From Chlorella sorokiniana (lineage: Eukaryota > Chlorophyta > Trebouxiophyceae > Chlorellales > Chlorellaceae), in the NCBI GenBank assembly GCA_025917655.1, contig CP084610.1, positions 310,001 through 374,000 on the forward strand: a DNA stretch of 64,000 nt. Direction: 5' to 3'. The position numbers and the translations under genes are program-made. Below the pieces are notes generated by a model that did not search any database, had not been told where the DNA came from, and saw nothing but the letters and a program-made list of their open reading frames with translations. Shown piece after piece: positions 45,601 to 55,967 of this stretch. Within the stretch, counting starts at the first letter, position 1. The number at the start of each line of letters is the position of its first letter.

Positions 45601-46387
45601 GACAGAGGCGGGCAATGCATGCAGCGGCTTTGAAGCTTTCAAGAACAGGGCTATTGAAAGCGCATTGAATTTTGCGTTGGGTGGTTATGCCCTTGGCACC
45701 ATCATGCAGGGAACAGATGCACGGCTGCGGGGGCAGGCGCTGGCGAGGCGCAAGCGCTTCGCACAGCCGTCGCGCGAGCGGCCCTGCTGCTGCCAGCGCA
45801 CCCGGGTTCATGAAAGCGAAGCTGTAGTTGATGTGGGTGCACAGTGTGGCGTTGAGGTTCTTGGGCCGCCAGGCGCAGGGCTTGCCACCGATGCTGCCGG
45901 AACGATACTGCAACACACGGGCGGGATCGGCGGCAACGGCGGCTCGATCAACAAGCAGGCACACCCTAAGAGCTTGCGCATCGTCTGCAGCAAAATGATT
46001 GCTGCGAGAGGCGTGTTGTCGTATCCAGGCTCGACTTTAAGGTTCTCATGGATCTGCAGCAGAGGTCAAACTCTCCAGCTGCAAAGCGGCGGCGGCGGCG
46101 ACAGTGCCCATTGGCCGCCCGCTGTCCCCTACTGCAGCGCACAGCAGCCGTAGCGGCATATATGGGCTTTCTGATTACCTGAGCCCAGCTGCAGGACAGG
46201 GAGCGGGCAAAAGAGCAAGTGGGTCAGTCCGCCTGTTGCTCAGGGCCCTGCCAGACTCTCGACCCGCATTCCCCGGCGTGACCCACTTTGTAATGTAGCA
46301 CACTTGGCGAGCCCTGGTGGCGCTGGCAACATGGACGCACAGTAACCCCAGAACCAGGGCTGTCGCCAGCCTGCTCCGAGCCCCCAT
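39669..46387 (-). CDS. Secreted GH18 chitinase with CBM14 and two CBM18 modules
   Basis: Chitin-hydrolysing enzyme for wall remodelling or defence. ATG 46387 opens a signal peptide (RLATALVLGLLCVHVASA) followed by QVCYITKW, the first GH18 strand. Then INYSFAFMN, KVLIAVGGW, PANRAAFISKIMAFLDQWGF, and across an intron DG plus FDIDWEYPGD, the DxxDxDxE catalytic motif with its acid Glu intact. YLLTMATGQDP, NIMTYDFHGAWDQAVNFHTP, LGIGAYGRSW, GEAGYIGWAEIKQLIANGAQ and HGSTWVGFDLPQTIWMKI complete the barrel. A Pro-rich linker leads to a peritrophin-type CBM14 (CFCTFKGQAGMFADTDSGC, intron, CPQGLKFSEARLYCDWPDQ), a second Pro-rich linker, and two hevein-like CBM18 domains (FCGFGNVGSGVCRDAAKCC near 41040; FCGSGSVGNAACLTEGVCC near 40440, then WGHCGTGFEFC). 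The end (NNGTALFDNLADYLNYSKLK) stops at 39669. One frame change occurs near 43140 between YGRSW and GEAGYIGW. Confidence 0.88.
41584..41741. repeat. ~79-bp tandem duplication in a chitinase intron
   Basis: Two copies of a G-rich ~79-base unit, the second with a few substitutions, lie in the intron that splits the CBM14 domain. They make false Pro/His-rich frames on the minus strand. Confidence 0.8.
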
Positions 46388-47368
46388 GGCTACGAGCTCC
46401 CAAACTATCAAAATCTTGATCGCTGCGACACACGGGACATCGTAACGATTGAGTTCCCATCGGGCGTTACACATGAGGGGGCGCTTCGGCAAAAGGTGCC
46501 ATGTCAGCGGCGTTAACTGACACTGACCTGCAGGTGCGTCTTTGCATCCCTTCTCACGCTTGCCTCAGGCTCTGTGACTCCCCGTGGCGTCACAAATGGA
46601 AGAGTTTCTTGATAAACGCCTCCTGCAGAAAGTGATGTGGTGCCGAACGGGCACAACAAGCGGGCACGGCACAGCGCTTGCCCGGGCTGACCAGGGGACT
46701 GCCGTACGGCCCTTCAACCCCCGTTTCCCATGGTGCACCTTGGACAGCACCAATAACCTGTTCTCAACCATCAGCCATCCCCCAGCACGGCCGCTGTGCA
46801 TAACAGCCCCGCCCGCCTGCCTGCCCTTGCGCACCCTGAGCCATCAGGCCTGTCAGCCGGCGGGCCATTCACACGCAGGAATCAGTTATCTCATTCAAGA
46901 AGCGGTGCGGTGTAAAAGAGGTCTGGTGTAGTATACATGCTGCAGAAAACGTCCACCAGAGCAGTTGGGCCGAGAGCGGTCGGCGGGCGGGGGTGGGCAG
47001 GGGAAGGGGGAGAGAGCAGGGGTGAATGCAGGGCGAGGGCTTGCGGTGGCGTAGCACCATTGCCCGGCCGGGCCACAGGCGGCCGGCCGAGGGAGCCCCC
47101 AAATGAGCAAAGGAAGAGTGCAAGGATGGAAGGCCACCCGCTTGCCACAGGGCAGAGGGGGCCTGAGCGGCCTAACAGAGGGAGCGGCGAGCGGGGCGGA
47201 GCGCCATATGGGCGCCGCCGCCACGCAGCGCCAGCATGAAATGAAATGCGGGTGGGCGAGGGGGCGCAGCCCCAGGCAGGGCAGCCGCGGAGCAGGCCGC
47301 CGCCACCACGGCTGCAGCCCTCCCTCTACGTCAACGGGACGGGCCGGGCGCCGCGGGCGGGTGCCGCC
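46388..47368. promoter_or_regulatory. Chitinase upstream region and PDH E1-alpha 3' flank
   Basis: Both neighbours read leftward. The region should contain the chitinase promoter and the 3' UTR of the PDH gene. Open frames on both strands show no motif. The right half (46970-47360) is strongly G-rich on the plus strand. No element recognised. Confidence 0.4.
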
Positions 47369-50300
47369 TCACGACACCTCAGCAGTGCCGGCGGTGAAGC
47401 CGGGGTGCTCGTAGCGGTACCGTCCATCGGGGCCAATGCCAAAGCCCTTGGGGTCGGCAAATACGTTCTCCAGCAGCTGGCTCATGTCCTGAGGCAAGCA
47501 CAACAGGTTGCCGGTGAGGCGAGGACGCACATGGCGCCAGGGAATGGGGCAGCAGGCATGCGGCGGCGGGCGGATGATACAAGGGCGGCGATGGACCGAA
47601 GCGCTGGCCGGGCAAACAGTGGGGGCCAGACGCAGCACTGGGCACAAGAGGGAGGAGCGACACGCGTGCGCTGCCAGGCTGGCAGATGGCTGACAGATGG
47701 ACGACGTGGAAACCTGTCCAGCAGCAACGCACCGGCTTGGGGGAGTTGTCGGCGTACTCGACAGCATCCTCCACCTCAGCCTTGACCTGCTCGATGGGAG
47801 CAAGGGGATGCACACGCCGTCGCTGCTTAGTTTAGGATGCAGCTGCGCCATCGCGCATCGCTCCGAAGGCAATACAGAGCGCGCCGCTGCAGCTGCGCCT
47901 CCAACAGCGGCCACCAGGCACGCAGCAGGCGCCAGGGCGGCACGCAAACGAGCGTGGCAGCAGCAGGCAGCGCTGCCCCAGCGCCAGCCTTGGCGGCAGG
48001 CGGCACCCCAGCGCCGCCGCCGCACCTTCTCCTCGAATGCCTTGATGTCGGCCTCGGTTGCGAGCCCGTTGGAAATCATGAACTTGGCAAACTGGGGGAT
48101 GGGGTCGCGCGCCTGCCAGGTGGCGCACCGAGGGGCGAGGGCAGCAGGGGGCAGGGTGAGGCGGCGGGGTGCAAGCAAGGGGTGCGTGTGCTGCAACCGC
48201 GAGGCAGAGGGTGCAAAGGCCAACACATGCTGTTGGATTGGAGCATCAACTCGACGCAAAGCCGGCAGCCTGGGTCGCAGCCGTCACGCAGGAAGCGGCG
48301 CAGCAGGGAGGCCGTCGCTGCACATGCCCTCCAGCGCGGCCCCGCTGCCGCAACCACCCCCGCCCCCACCTCAGCCACCCCATGCCCCCACCTCGGCCAC
48401 CCCATGCCCCCACCTCAGCCACCCCCGCCCCCGCCTCGGCCACCCCATGCCCCCACCTGGTAGTGCTCCTTCTCCTCCTTGCGGCGCAGCTCGTCGGGGT
48501 CCGCCAGGGAGTGGCCGCGGAAGCGGTACGTCTCGCACTCGATCAGGGTGGGGCCCCGCCGCGCGCGCGCGCGCTGCACAGCCTCCATCGCCACCTCGCG
48601 CACCTGGGAGGGGAGGAGGCACGCCAGGGTGCGGGAGGGGGCGCGTGGGCGAGGCGGGGCGGCAGGCAACCACGCAAGGCGGGCAAGCGGGCAGTCCCGA
48701 TGCTATGGGTTGCTACCCCCACACCGAGGTCCAGCCTGAAGGTCCAGCCTGGCCACCACACACGCGGTGGCACCGGCAGCTGCCGCCACGACGCACCAGC
48801 GGTTGGCCGCCCCACAACTGCCCCACGCGGGCGGCAGGGTCGGCGCCGCCAGCTTCCCCGCACCTTCATCACGTCCATGCCATCCACGTGCACGCCCGGC
48901 ATGCCAAAGGCGGGGCCCTTCTTGTAGATCCAGGGATCGTTGTCGCCGATGGCGGAGGGCGCGGTGGCGCGCGGGTGGTTCATGCCGATGGCCCACTTGT
49001 TGTTCTCCACCACGAAGATGCAGGGCAGCTTGTACAGCGTGGCCATGTTGAGCGACTCGTAAAACTGGCCTGCAAGAGGAAGAGGGGGCATCGCGCGGCA
49101 GAGGCACGCGGTGAGGGGCACGCAAGAGAGGGGTTGCAAAGGGAAGGGGGACTGCGGCTGACACACACGGCAGCCAGCCCCGCGCTCGCACGCTGCCGAC
49201 GCCTGGCGGCCCCGGGTGCGCACCCCTGGAGCGGGGCCCAGGCCAGCTCACACACGCAGCGGCAGCAGCAGCGCGCGCTCACCGACGTTGCAGGTGCCGT
49301 CACCGAAGAAGTTGATGCTCACGCGGTCGTCGCTCTCGTTGCCCAGCACGCGCTGCAGGCACAGCGGGCACAGCGTCAGATCCCGGCTGATGACAGGCGT
49401 CAAGAGCGGCGGGCGGCGATCGGCGCGGCGGGTGGCCATGCCACGGTTCCCGCTGGCCCAGCCGTCCCCCGGTCCTCAACGGGCCTGGGCAGAAGTCGGC
49501 TGCCGCTGCGGGCCTGGCAGCAGCGCCGCAGGTGTGCAGCACCGTGCCGCCACCCGTGCCGAGCGGGCCGCACCTGGCTGTACGCAATCTGGAAGGCGGC
49601 GCCCAGGCCCACGGGGATGCCCTCGCCAATGAAGGCATACCCACCCAGCTACGAACAACAGGAGGGGGGAAAGGGCAGGGAGGACGTTGGCAGCAGCTTC
49701 AGCAGCGCGCAAGGAAACGGCCTGTCCCGCTGCCGCGGCGGCCGTCCCAGCGCGTGTGTCCGTGCTGCTGCCTGGAAGTTGGCAGCTGCGACCGACGCTG
49801 GCCGGCTGGACTGAATGTCCCAACCAGCCGCTGCGGGCATGCACGCTTGCCCCCTTCCGCTGCTGAGGCCGGCTCACCAGGCCGTGCTCGCGATCAAACA
49901 GGTGCATGGAGCCGCCCTGGCCGCGGGAGCAGCCCGTCTTCTTTCCAAACAGCTCCGCCATGACCTTGCGGGCCGACACGCCCTTGGACAGCGCGTGCAC
50001 GTGGTCGCGGTAGGTGGAGCAAATGAAGTCGTCCTTGCGCAGGCACGCCTTGATCACGCCTGCGGGCAGAGGGCGGGGGGGGTCAAGGGCGGCAGGCGGC
50101 AGGGGGCGGGAGGGGTTGTGGGCGGCCAGACGGGTCGGCGAGCAGGAGAGGTGAGGGCGGCAGGGCGCTGAGCACCGCGGAAGGCCAGCAGGCAAGCTGG
50201 AGGAAAGGAGCTCTAAGTGCTGGGTCGCGCAATACTGGCCATGCAGCCGCAGCTGCTCGCACAACCCCAGATCGGAGGCGCGCCAGCATGCGTGGCTTGG

Positions 50301-50999
50301 GGTGAATGGCGACAGGGGAGATGCAGGCCGGCCAACCACACGCAAGTGCCCATAAAAAGGGCTCCTGGCGGGCCTTCGGCCATCGTGGCATCCATGTAAG
50401 CTACTAGCGACAGAAAACAAGGCCCCGTGCGCCAAGGATGCCAAACTGGCAGTGCGTAAACACAGTGGTGGTTGACCCGCGTGCGCAGGCCCACCACGCC
50501 AGAAACAGGGGCGGCGGCCTTGCCAGTTTGGGGCAGGCACCAGAGCGCAGATCCCCAGAACCATGTTGTTTGAAAAGAGCGCAACACCCAGGACAGGAGC
50601 GGCACGAGAAGCCAACAAAGGCGATGCAGGCGGCAGCAGCGGCGCACCAGTGGACACCGCTTCCTGGCCGGAGTAGAGGTGGACAAAGCCAAACATCTTG
50701 CCGCGGTAGTACATTTGCGCGCACATCTCCTCAAACTCGCGGCCCAGCACCATATCCTGGCAGATGGCGGCAGCCTCCTCGGGGGTGATCGAGGGTGACT
50801 TGCCCGCCTTGCCCGTGGCCGGCTTCACGGGGCTGGCGACCGCCTGCACACTGGCCGATGCCCTCTGGCGCTGCTGCTGCTGCCTGCGGGGCTGCTGGCG
50901 CAGGGGAGCCAGCACACGGCTGCTGGTGGAGGCCAGAGGGGCGGCCATCCTGTCTGCAGCCGCCAAGGCGACTGCTGGTGCCGCACAAAGAGCCGCCAT
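47369..50999 (-). CDS. PDH-E1 ALPHA: Pyruvate dehydrogenase E1 component subunit alpha, plastid type
   Basis: Thiamin-diphosphate subunit that, with E1-beta, decarboxylates pyruvate to supply acetyl-CoA for plastid fatty-acid synthesis. ATG 50999 gives [20 protein letters not shown] and an Arg/Gln/Ser-rich run, a plastid transit peptide of ~70 residues. The mature part reads [100 protein letters not shown], then the TPP motif GDGTCNVG...[49 protein letters not shown] with the regulatory-loop region, [20 protein letters not shown] and [20 protein letters not shown] follow to the stop at 47369. It resembles plastid/cyanobacterial rather than mitochondrial E1-alpha, which supports the targeting call. 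No frame break was found. An upstream in-frame start at 51134 is less likely because it adds non-transit-like residues. Confidence 0.95.
48362..48458. repeat. ~21-bp minisatellite ending on a PDH splice donor
   Basis: About five degenerate copies of a C-rich ~21-base unit. On the minus strand each reads like a donor (AG or GG, then GTGGGGGCATGGGG), and the repeat begins exactly at the real donor after EHYQ. Confidence 0.8.
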
Positions 51000-51219
51000 G
51001 CTTGCCACAAGCGACAGACTGCCCGCAAGCGTTGTTGGCCTCCTACCCAACTCAACTGGCTGATGCACACCACCCTGGAACATCAGCTGGAAAATGCGGG
51101 GCCATGCATTGCTCCGACGAGGCCCGATCGCCAATCACGGCGTTATCAGGTCCCACAGCAGCCTTCTGGGCCCGGCAGTTGGCTCCCGGGCCTTGCTCCC
51201 CAATCCCTCCGTAGGCGCC
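51000..51219. promoter_or_regulatory. Compact divergent promoter of PDH E1-alpha and SDR genes
   Basis: Only 220 bases separate the two start codons, so the promoters overlap or are shared. No TATA box or named element is evident. Confidence 0.5.
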
Positions 51220-53887
51220 ATGGCGGGGACGGGCCCTGAAGGGCCCTTGGACGAATGGGACATCCGGGGCAAGCGTGTGATCGTGACAGGATCCACCAAC
51301 GGCATTGGCAGGCAGGCAGCAGGGCAGGGCAGGGCCCAGGAGTGGCGACGCTCAAAACCGCCGCTCTCGTCCTGCTGCCACGTTTTGATGGGGAGCATTT
51401 GCTTACGCCTGCCAGTCGTTTCAAGCTTTCAACCACTCCATAACCTCGCCTGTTGCAGGGAAGCAGCTGCACAGCTGGCAGCACGGGGCGCCCATGTAGT
51501 GCTGGCCTGTCGCAACGTCCCCCTGGCAGAGACAGTGGCTGAAGACATCAGGCAAGCCGCCGCAGGCATGCTTGCCGCCCTTCCGCTTGTACTTTGGTGT
51601 TGAAGATCCAGCAGCACAGAACGCGCATCATGCAGCATACACTGCCTGGCGAGGGGAGGAGGGCAGCAGCTTGGGTTGGGGGCGGAACACTAGCATGCCT
51701 GCCAATCGCGGTCCTGCGCCGCCCTAAACCTCCGCCCTGCTCTCGCCCCATCGCCTCCCCGGCCGGCAGGCGGCAGCACCCGGGCGCCGCCGTCGAGGTG
51801 GGTCCGGCCCTGGACCTCGCCTCGATGGACTCTGTGCGCGCCTTTGCCGCCGCCTACGAGCGCTCGGGGCAGCGGCTGGATGTGCTCATCAACAACGCAG
51901 GTGAAGCAGCGAGCGGCTGCTCGGCGGGCGGGCCCACCAAGGCGGCTTGGGGAGGGGGCGCTGGGGAGTTGTGTGATTGCAGGCGGTGCATGCTTTTCCC
52001 GCGCTGGACCGAAACCAGCGCGCGCTCAAGCATCGCCGGGCGTGTACAGCGTGCGCTTCTAGCAGGGCATCGTCCGCTGTCAGCCCTGCGATTGCGCCCT
52101 GCAGTCCTGCTGCCCGCCCACGCCCCGCCGTTCAGCCGCCCCGCGCGCTCCGCCCCACCCCAGGCACCCTCGCGCTCGCAGGCACCAACTACCAGCGGCC
52201 GTGGGCCACCCCGGAGGGGGTGGGCGGCCTGTGCCAGGTCAACTACTTGGGACCCTACGCCCTGACTCGCCTGCTGGAGGCGACCCTGCAGCGCTCGGCG
52301 CCCTCCAGAGTGAGCCCCGCTGGGCGGCGGTGCTGCCCCACCGCACCCTCCTGCGCGCTTGCTTGATGGCCGGAGCCAGCCTGGTGAAGTGCGGGATCGC
52401 GTGCGTGCTATGGTGTGTCCGGAGCTCTGTGGCCCCCCCCGCCCCCGGCTCCCCGTCCCCCACGCTCGTACACACACGCGCACACACTCGCACACTCGTT
52501 GACAGGCAGCACTGCTGGCTTTTGCCCACCCGCCCCGCTCGCCTCATTCTACGAAGTCCACCTTTCCTTGAGTGTCACCACGCCCCCCGCCCGCCCCCCC
52601 CCCCCCCGCAAGCAGGTGGTGAACCTGTCGTCAGTGACGCACCGCTACGGCTGGGTGGGCCCCCTGCACAGCTTTCTGGCCAGCTGGACCCCGGGCAGCT
52701 ACTACCCCTCCACCAAGCTGGCCAACGCCCTGTTCGCCTTCGAGCTGCAGCGCCGCCTGGGGCCCCGCGGCGTGCAGGTGGGCTGCCGACCGCGCAGGGG
52801 GCTGAGGGGAGGGCGCACGCTGCAGCAGCCGCCAGCCAGGCGCACTCGCGAGTGGAGCGGGGCACCAACGTCGCCGAGCCCTCGTTGCTGCCTGCCCGCC
52901 TGCCTGCCTGGCCCGCTCGCCAACACAGTCCCCTGGCTTCGCGGCTTTCAACTCGTGGAAATGGCACTCGGCGTTGCGTCGCTGCTGTTTTGTGGTTTTC
53001 CTCACCCCCAGATGCCTGCCGCCGCCACGCCGTAGAGCTGCGCCGTGGACCCGGGTGGGGTGGCCAGCAGCATCTGGAAGCACTCGGTGTTTGCCCTGCC
53101 GCCATTGAGGTGCGAGCTGTGCCCCGCTGTGCGCCCCCTGTGCCGCGCTGCACTGCTCCTTGCGCGCAACAGCTCTGCCCCCGGTCAACAGGCTGGCCTG
53201 CGGCGGCGAGCATGCAGGCCTGGCCGCCTGCCGCTGCTTCTGCCTCTGCTGCCGCTCTGCTTACGCGTTCCCAAGAATTGCCGCTGCGGCTCCTGTCTGG
53301 TGTGCAGCTGGGTCATCAACAACTTATATGCGCCTGCCAGCGACGGCGCCGCCGCCGTTGTTCATGCCGCCAGCGTGCCGTGGGGCGCGACCGCGCCGCC
53401 GCTGCCGCCGTCAACCGGCGGTGGGCGGCGCGCGCGGGGCCGCAGCCGCGCGGCGGCGCCGCCGCTGCCAGACCTGCGGGTGAGGCGTGCATCACGTCAT
53501 GCCAGGCGGTGCTGCTGCACAGGAGCTGCTGCTGCCGTCTTCCTCGCTAACGCCGCTTGACCCGCGCTGCCCCCGCCCCGCTGCCGCAGTTTTACGCCCG
53601 CGGCCTCTTCGCCTCCCCCGCTGGTCACCAGCTGGCGCGGCGTGCCGCGCAAGGGAGCAGCGGGGATGCGGTGCGGGGCTGGGCCTGGGGCCTCGTCACG
53701 CTGGCCCACTCCCTCCTGGACTGGCCGCTGCGCCGCCTGTCGGGCGGACGCCTGCTGGCGCAGACGCGCTGCGTGCCGGCGGCGCCCTCGCTACGATGCC
53801 AGCCTGGCATCCCAGCTGTGGGAGCTGTCGGCCCGACGCAGCTGGGCTGCCTCGCGAGTGTCGCCTCGCCGCCCGGGGCAGCGGTGA
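51220..53887 (+). CDS. Short-chain dehydrogenase/reductase (retinol-dehydrogenase / WWOX-like)
   Basis: NAD(P)-dependent oxidoreductase of the classical SDR family. ATG 51220 gives MAGTGPEGPLDEWDIRGKRV, then IVTGSTNGIG, the TGxxxGIG nucleotide-binding motif. After an intron come EAAAQLAARGAHVVLACRN, ALDLASMDSVRAFAAAYERS, LDVLINNAG, LCQVNYLGPYALTRLLEATL, VVNLSSVTHRYGWVG with the catalytic Ser, and YYPSTKLANALFAFELQRRL with the YxxxK pair. CAVDPGGVASSIWKH is the usual PG motif, followed by YAPASDGAAAVVHAAS. The C-terminal part (FYARGLFASPAGHQLARRAA; later YDASLASQLWELSA) changes frame once near 53795. The first intron has no GT donor where the alignment to relatives puts the junction; a GC donor (AG/GCAGGC) would give GIGREAAAQ. 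Substrate unknown; relatives act on retinoid, steroid or chlorophyll-related compounds. Confidence 0.85.
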
Positions 53888-54445
53888 GGCTGGCCGGCAA
53901 GCGGCCAGGGCACGTGGCGGCATGCACATATGACTGCAGTGTGCATATGTACCTACAGTTTTGATTCAGCTCTGACTGGCATGCATCGTGCTTGATTTTG
54001 TTGACAACCGACACTGCCAACTGTTTGAACTGCTGTACAACAGCGCCAACGGTGAAAGATTGAGCACCGCGAGCAAAATTAGAGCGTCACAAGAGTTGCA
54101 CAGCCCACATGGCTGTTGAAGCTGGAAACCAGTGGAACCGAGTCGCAGCGGCACACACTATGCAGTGGTGGGCAGCCATTAGGTCAAGCAAGACAGTAGG
54201 CATGAGCAGTAACAGGGTCAGGGTCCAAGGCAGCAGAGCAGTGAGGTCATGGCAGGGCAGGCAAAGTGGTAGCAGGACGAGAAGAGCGGCTGGAGCAGAA
54301 CGGAGAAGCAAAGAGGGTGGACGCGCGCAGGAAAGTGCGGGCGGCAAACATTGCTGGCCTCGGCAGCAGGGAGCAGGATGAGGAGACTTCCGCGCCACAA
54401 AACTCTTTCTGAACGGAACTCGGAGCTGATGTGAAAACAGCTCCC
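53888..54445. other. Convergent 3' region, SDR and AE7 genes
   Basis: About 560 bases with lower GC around 53940-54200. Likely 3' UTRs of both genes. Minus-strand open frames extending in from the AE7 side lack motifs. Confidence 0.45.
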
Positions 54446-55478
54446 TCACAGGCTGCTGCCCAGGCATCGCTCCACCATCTGCAGCAGGTTTGGGTTCTCC
54501 AGCGCCGCCGCCACCCGCTCCTTGTCGCTCAGCTGCTTGTTCACCGCCGCCTCGCTGGCGTGACTGCCCGGGGTCAGCAGGATGTCGGTCTGCGGGCAGC
54601 GCAGGCAGGCGGAAGATGCAGGGTTTGTGGGGGCAGCGGCGGAAACTCGGGAGAGGACCCCGCTGCGGCACCGCTGGGCAGCTGCTGCAGCCGAAGAGGG
54701 CCAAGCAGGCAGCCGGTGCATTCCATGCAGCAGTGCCCTCCTCCCGCTGCGGCCGCACGCGCCTTGAACCGCGGTGGTAGCGCCCGCAGCAGCTTGACGC
54801 GTATGCACAGGCCGATGAGCGTCGCCATGCTGCAGTGCTCCACGGTGGGAGTGAAGCGCACCTGCGGCGGAAACAGACAGAAAAAAAAAAATCAGACAAA
54901 ATGAAATGCAGGGAAGCAGCGCAAGAAGGCGTGATCAGCTCACAAGCACACAGCTGCGGCAACAACCAGCCGCGGCAACAGCAGCGTCGGATGTTCCTCA
55001 CGCACCTTCACCGTGCCGGACGCATCGTCCACCTCCACCTGTTCCTCTGCCACTACGTTAAGCTGCTCGAGTGTGTAGGGATGCTCGGGGTCGGTGATGT
55101 CGCGAATGTGCTGCGGAATGAGCATCAGGATTGAAAACTAAGCAGCTGGGCAATCACGCATCAAAACATCGGCGGCGGCACAGGTGCCGCACACAGCAGC
55201 CAGGGCGCCCTTTGGCCGGCCTTCAAAGTCAACCGATCTTTAATCGCACCTCAAACACCTCGAGAGCATCTATGGGCTCTCGCTCTTCGTCCTCGCCAAC
55301 TTGGGTGGGCGCTCTCTGCAGGTGGTGGTGGTGGAGGCACAAGGCTTATGTTATTAATTTTCGTACGTTTCGAAGAGACAGTGTGCGCAGCCACAACCGC
55401 TGCCTTGCTCACCGCGACTCGCCGCCGGGTGGCTTTGCGCGCGTGTACAACAGGGGCGGGGTTGATAAGCTCCTGCAT
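54446..55478 (-). CDS. AE7: MIP18/AE7 (CIAO2B) cytosolic iron-sulphur cluster targeting protein
   Basis: Component of the CIA targeting complex (with CIAO1 and MMS19) that hands Fe-S clusters to nuclear and cytosolic enzymes. Five exons, 55478-55413, 55315-55250, 55110-55006, 54861-54763 and 54589-54446, total 480 bases, all phases consistent, 159 residues. The start [13 protein letters not shown] matches the family's LINxNPxxY-like start. Then [62 protein letters not shown] with the reactive Cys, [51 protein letters not shown]. The length equals that of plant AE7. The intron after LPPRFK has a GC rather than GT donor (AAG/GCGCGT); no GT donor nearby keeps frame and the conserved join RFK-TDI. 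Confidence 0.95.
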
Positions 55479-55967
55479 GTTGCACGTCTGATATATGCAT
55501 CGCAAACCGCCCGCCCGGCAATAGTAGCACGGTCTGCATGAGTGCCTCCTCACCGCCCGCTGGATGCCAGCGTTCCGACGCTGCCATCGCCGTCCAAGCT
55601 GCGAACACCCCTGGCAGTCACACCAACCCACTCAGCCCCAACAACACACCATGCGTCGCAGCCCCCAAACATCCACAGCAGTGCCAGCCCGTGGCTATCG
55701 TGACACTGCACTGCTCCGCCGCCGCCCGCAGGCGCAGCCTGCGACGGTTTAGCGCGCCTTATCTTGGGGGAGCTCATCAGCAGCCTCATCACAGTCAGCC
55801 GGAACAGCTGAACACAGTCGGTCAGAAGGGTCAGGCGCAGTTGCGAGGGGAGTCGAGGGTGTGCAGGCTCCAGTCAGCTGTCAGTAGGCTCTGCCGCCAA
55901 AGGGGGCGCCAAGCCCAGCCTACGTGCCCCGCACAGCCAGGCCTTTGCTTGTCCCAGCAACTCAGTA
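55479..55967. promoter_or_regulatory. AE7 upstream region / 3' flank of alpha/beta hydrolase
   Basis: Both genes read leftward. The region should include the AE7 promoter and the hydrolase 3' UTR. Several overlapping open frames have no motif. Nothing further seen. Confidence 0.4.

Noticed and set aside
2990-47425. Recurrent GGTACC-centred palindromes (for example near 2997, 25412, 25426, 36225 and 44464)
   Set aside because: A rough expectation for this base composition is about 20 copies of GGTACC in 64 kb, so the number noticed is not an enrichment.
48362-48458. Regular repeat units considered as a CRISPR-like array
   Set aside because: Units are contiguous and degenerate with no unique spacers, and the locus is a nuclear intron.
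47697-49814. A 705-residue plus-strand open frame
   Set aside because: It lies wholly antisense to the PDH E1-alpha exons and introns, is Ala/Arg/Pro/His-rich with no motif, and is explained by GC-rich codons of the real gene.
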